Shown here in pieces: positions 5,545 through 6,084 of a DNA stretch of 6,084 nt. The position numbers were made by a program, and so were the translations under genes. Where the stretch lies: the NCBI GenBank assembly GCA_902774655.1, contig CACYJD010000057.1:1-6084 (forward strand), written 5' to 3'. The stretch is from an uncultured Erysipelotrichaceae bacterium (GTDB taxonomy: Bacteria; Bacillota_I; Bacilli_A; RFN20; CAG-826). How positions within the stretch are numbered: position 1 is the stretch's first letter; each line of letters begins with the position of its first letter. Under the pieces are notes generated by a model that saw nothing but the letters and a program-made list of their open reading frames with translations, was not told the origin of the DNA and made no database searches.

Positions 5545-6000
5545 TTAAATATTATTTTTAATAAGTTGAACCATATGAAGCATAGCTTCATTTCTAATCT
5601 CATTTCTATTACCATTTAGATTAAGTTCATAGGCACGCACGCTACCCGCGTAAGCAAGTCCTATATAGCATCTACCAACTGGTTTTCCTCCAGGTTCACA
5701 TGTAGGACCAGCATTGCCTGTAATAGAAATGCAAATATCAACATTAAGTAATTTCTGACCTTTACTTGCCATTTCTAATGCAACTTCTTCACTTACAACA
5801 CCATGGTCAGAAATTATCTTAGGGTTGATACCAAGTAGTTTTACTTTTTCTTCGACCGCATAAGTTACTAATCCGCCTTTAAATACTTGCGAAGCACCAG
5901 GAACACTAGTAAAACTACTTGCGAAAAGACCACCGGTCATTGATTCAACACTACCGAGTGAGAGTTTCTTTTCGACTAATAATTTGAGTAATTCTTCCAT
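5545..6000 (-). CDS. CinA C-terminal / PncC-type nicotinamide-nucleotide amidase, stand-alone
   Basis: The 151-residue protein corresponds to the C-terminal domain of CinA (PncC family). That domain deamidates nicotinamide mononucleotide to nicotinate mononucleotide in pyridine nucleotide recycling. Family marks are E19-S20-M-T-G-G-L, the SVPGASQVFKGGLVTYA block with Y47, K52 in E-E-K-V-K-L-L-G, HGVVSEEVALEMA, and ISITGNAGP...GGKPVGRCYIGLA. Most proteins have E-S-C-T-G-G; here Met21 replaces the cysteine, while the presumed catalytic Ser, Tyr and Lys remain. The N-terminal MoaB-like (COG1058) domain of full CinA is absent. As the start follows the pgsA stop directly (TAG then ATG), the short form is the natural gene and not a visible truncation. 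There is no clear ribosome binding site, so translation is probably coupled. Placement before recA matches the cinA-recA pairing of many Firmicutes. Confidence 0.9.
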   Translation of the reverse strand: MEELLKLLVEKKLSLGSVESMTGGLFASSFTSVPGASQVFKGGLVTYAVEEKVKLLGINPKIISDHGVVSEEVALEMASKGQKLLNVDICISITGNAGPTCEPGGKPVGRCYIGLAYAGSVRAYELNLNGNRNEIRNEAMLHMVQLIKNNI

Positions 6001-6084
6001 CTATTTAACGACTTTAATGTTTTGTTTAACGTAAATTACACCGGAGACTATGCTCATAATTGTGGCTAAATACATAAAAATGTT
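6001..6084 (-). CDS. pgsA: C-terminal end of probable phosphatidylglycerophosphate synthase PgsA (cut by window edge)
   Basis: Only the last 27 codons and a TAG stop are present. The peptide has a hydrophobic stretch resembling the final membrane helix of CDP-alcohol phosphatidyltransferases. It includes T-I-M-S-I-V-S-G-V-I-Y-V-K-Q-N, similar to the T-x-x-S-G-x-x-Y-x-x-K end typical of PgsA. pgsA precedes cinA-recA in Bacillus and relatives, which supports the call. PgsA condenses CDP-diacylglycerol with glycerol-3-phosphate in the membrane. The catalytic motif lies outside the window, so the assignment rests on the tail and the context. Confidence 0.68.
   Translation of the reverse strand, partial: NIFMYLATIMSIVSGVIYVKQNIKVVK

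Noticed and set aside
5495..5560. SOS (LexA) box upstream of recA
   Set aside because: No GAAC-N4-GTTC-like sequence occurs here; any SOS control would have to act at a promoter outside the window.

Overview
This window is one chromosomal stretch of a low-GC Gram-positive-type bacterium (Firmicutes, Bacilli or Mollicutes-like side). The evidence is the AT-rich sequence, the strong purine-rich ribosome binding sites (GGGAGG, AAGGAGG), the presence of RNase Y and a YlbF/YmcA-family protein, and a gene order recalling the pgsA-cinA-recA ... rny-ymdB-miaB-ymcA ... miaA region of Bacillus. Tryptophan is read from TGG in recA, rny and miaB, and no gene needs TGA as a sense codon, so the standard bacterial code fits. 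Compared with my memory of the Bacillus order, several genes found between ymcA and miaA there (mutS, mutL and others) are absent, which suggests a compact genome. All genes are on the minus strand, so transcription runs from high to low coordinates.

Region 1 (6084 to about 4519) is the 3' part of a pgsA-cinA(pncC)-recA unit. It holds the last 27 codons of a probable pgsA, a stand-alone CinA C-terminal (PncC-type) amidase starting directly after the pgsA stop, and recA after a 50-base gap. A terminator with a cUUCGg loop and a six-U tail closes the unit. Region 2 (about 4518 to 4274) is a 270-base non-coding interval with a likely extended -10 promoter and a roughly 160-base leader rich in perfect inverted repeats. 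Region 3 (4273 to 1) is a tightly packed operon: rny (RNase Y), ymdB, miaB, a ylbF/ymcA-family gene and the start of miaA. Its gene joints are a 2-base gap, a 1-base overlap, an 8-base overlap and a 9-base gap.

The downstream operon joins mRNA decay (RNase Y; a YlbF-type protein of the family that modulates RNase Y in Bacillus; the YmdB phosphodiesterase) with the two successive enzymes that make ms2i6A at position 37 of tRNAs reading UNN codons (MiaA, then MiaB). The upstream unit combines membrane lipid synthesis, pyridine nucleotide salvage and recombination.

Most of this is conserved housekeeping content. Two things stand out. RecA has lost, in frame, an 18-residue block of its core that is almost invariant in the family, and it also carries two changes in DNA-binding loop L1. 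The rny leader looks like a structured RNA: a long-range helix encloses three hairpins, with one hairpin on each side, and I do not recognise it as any named riboswitch. I see no mobile element, CRISPR array, tRNA or rRNA.
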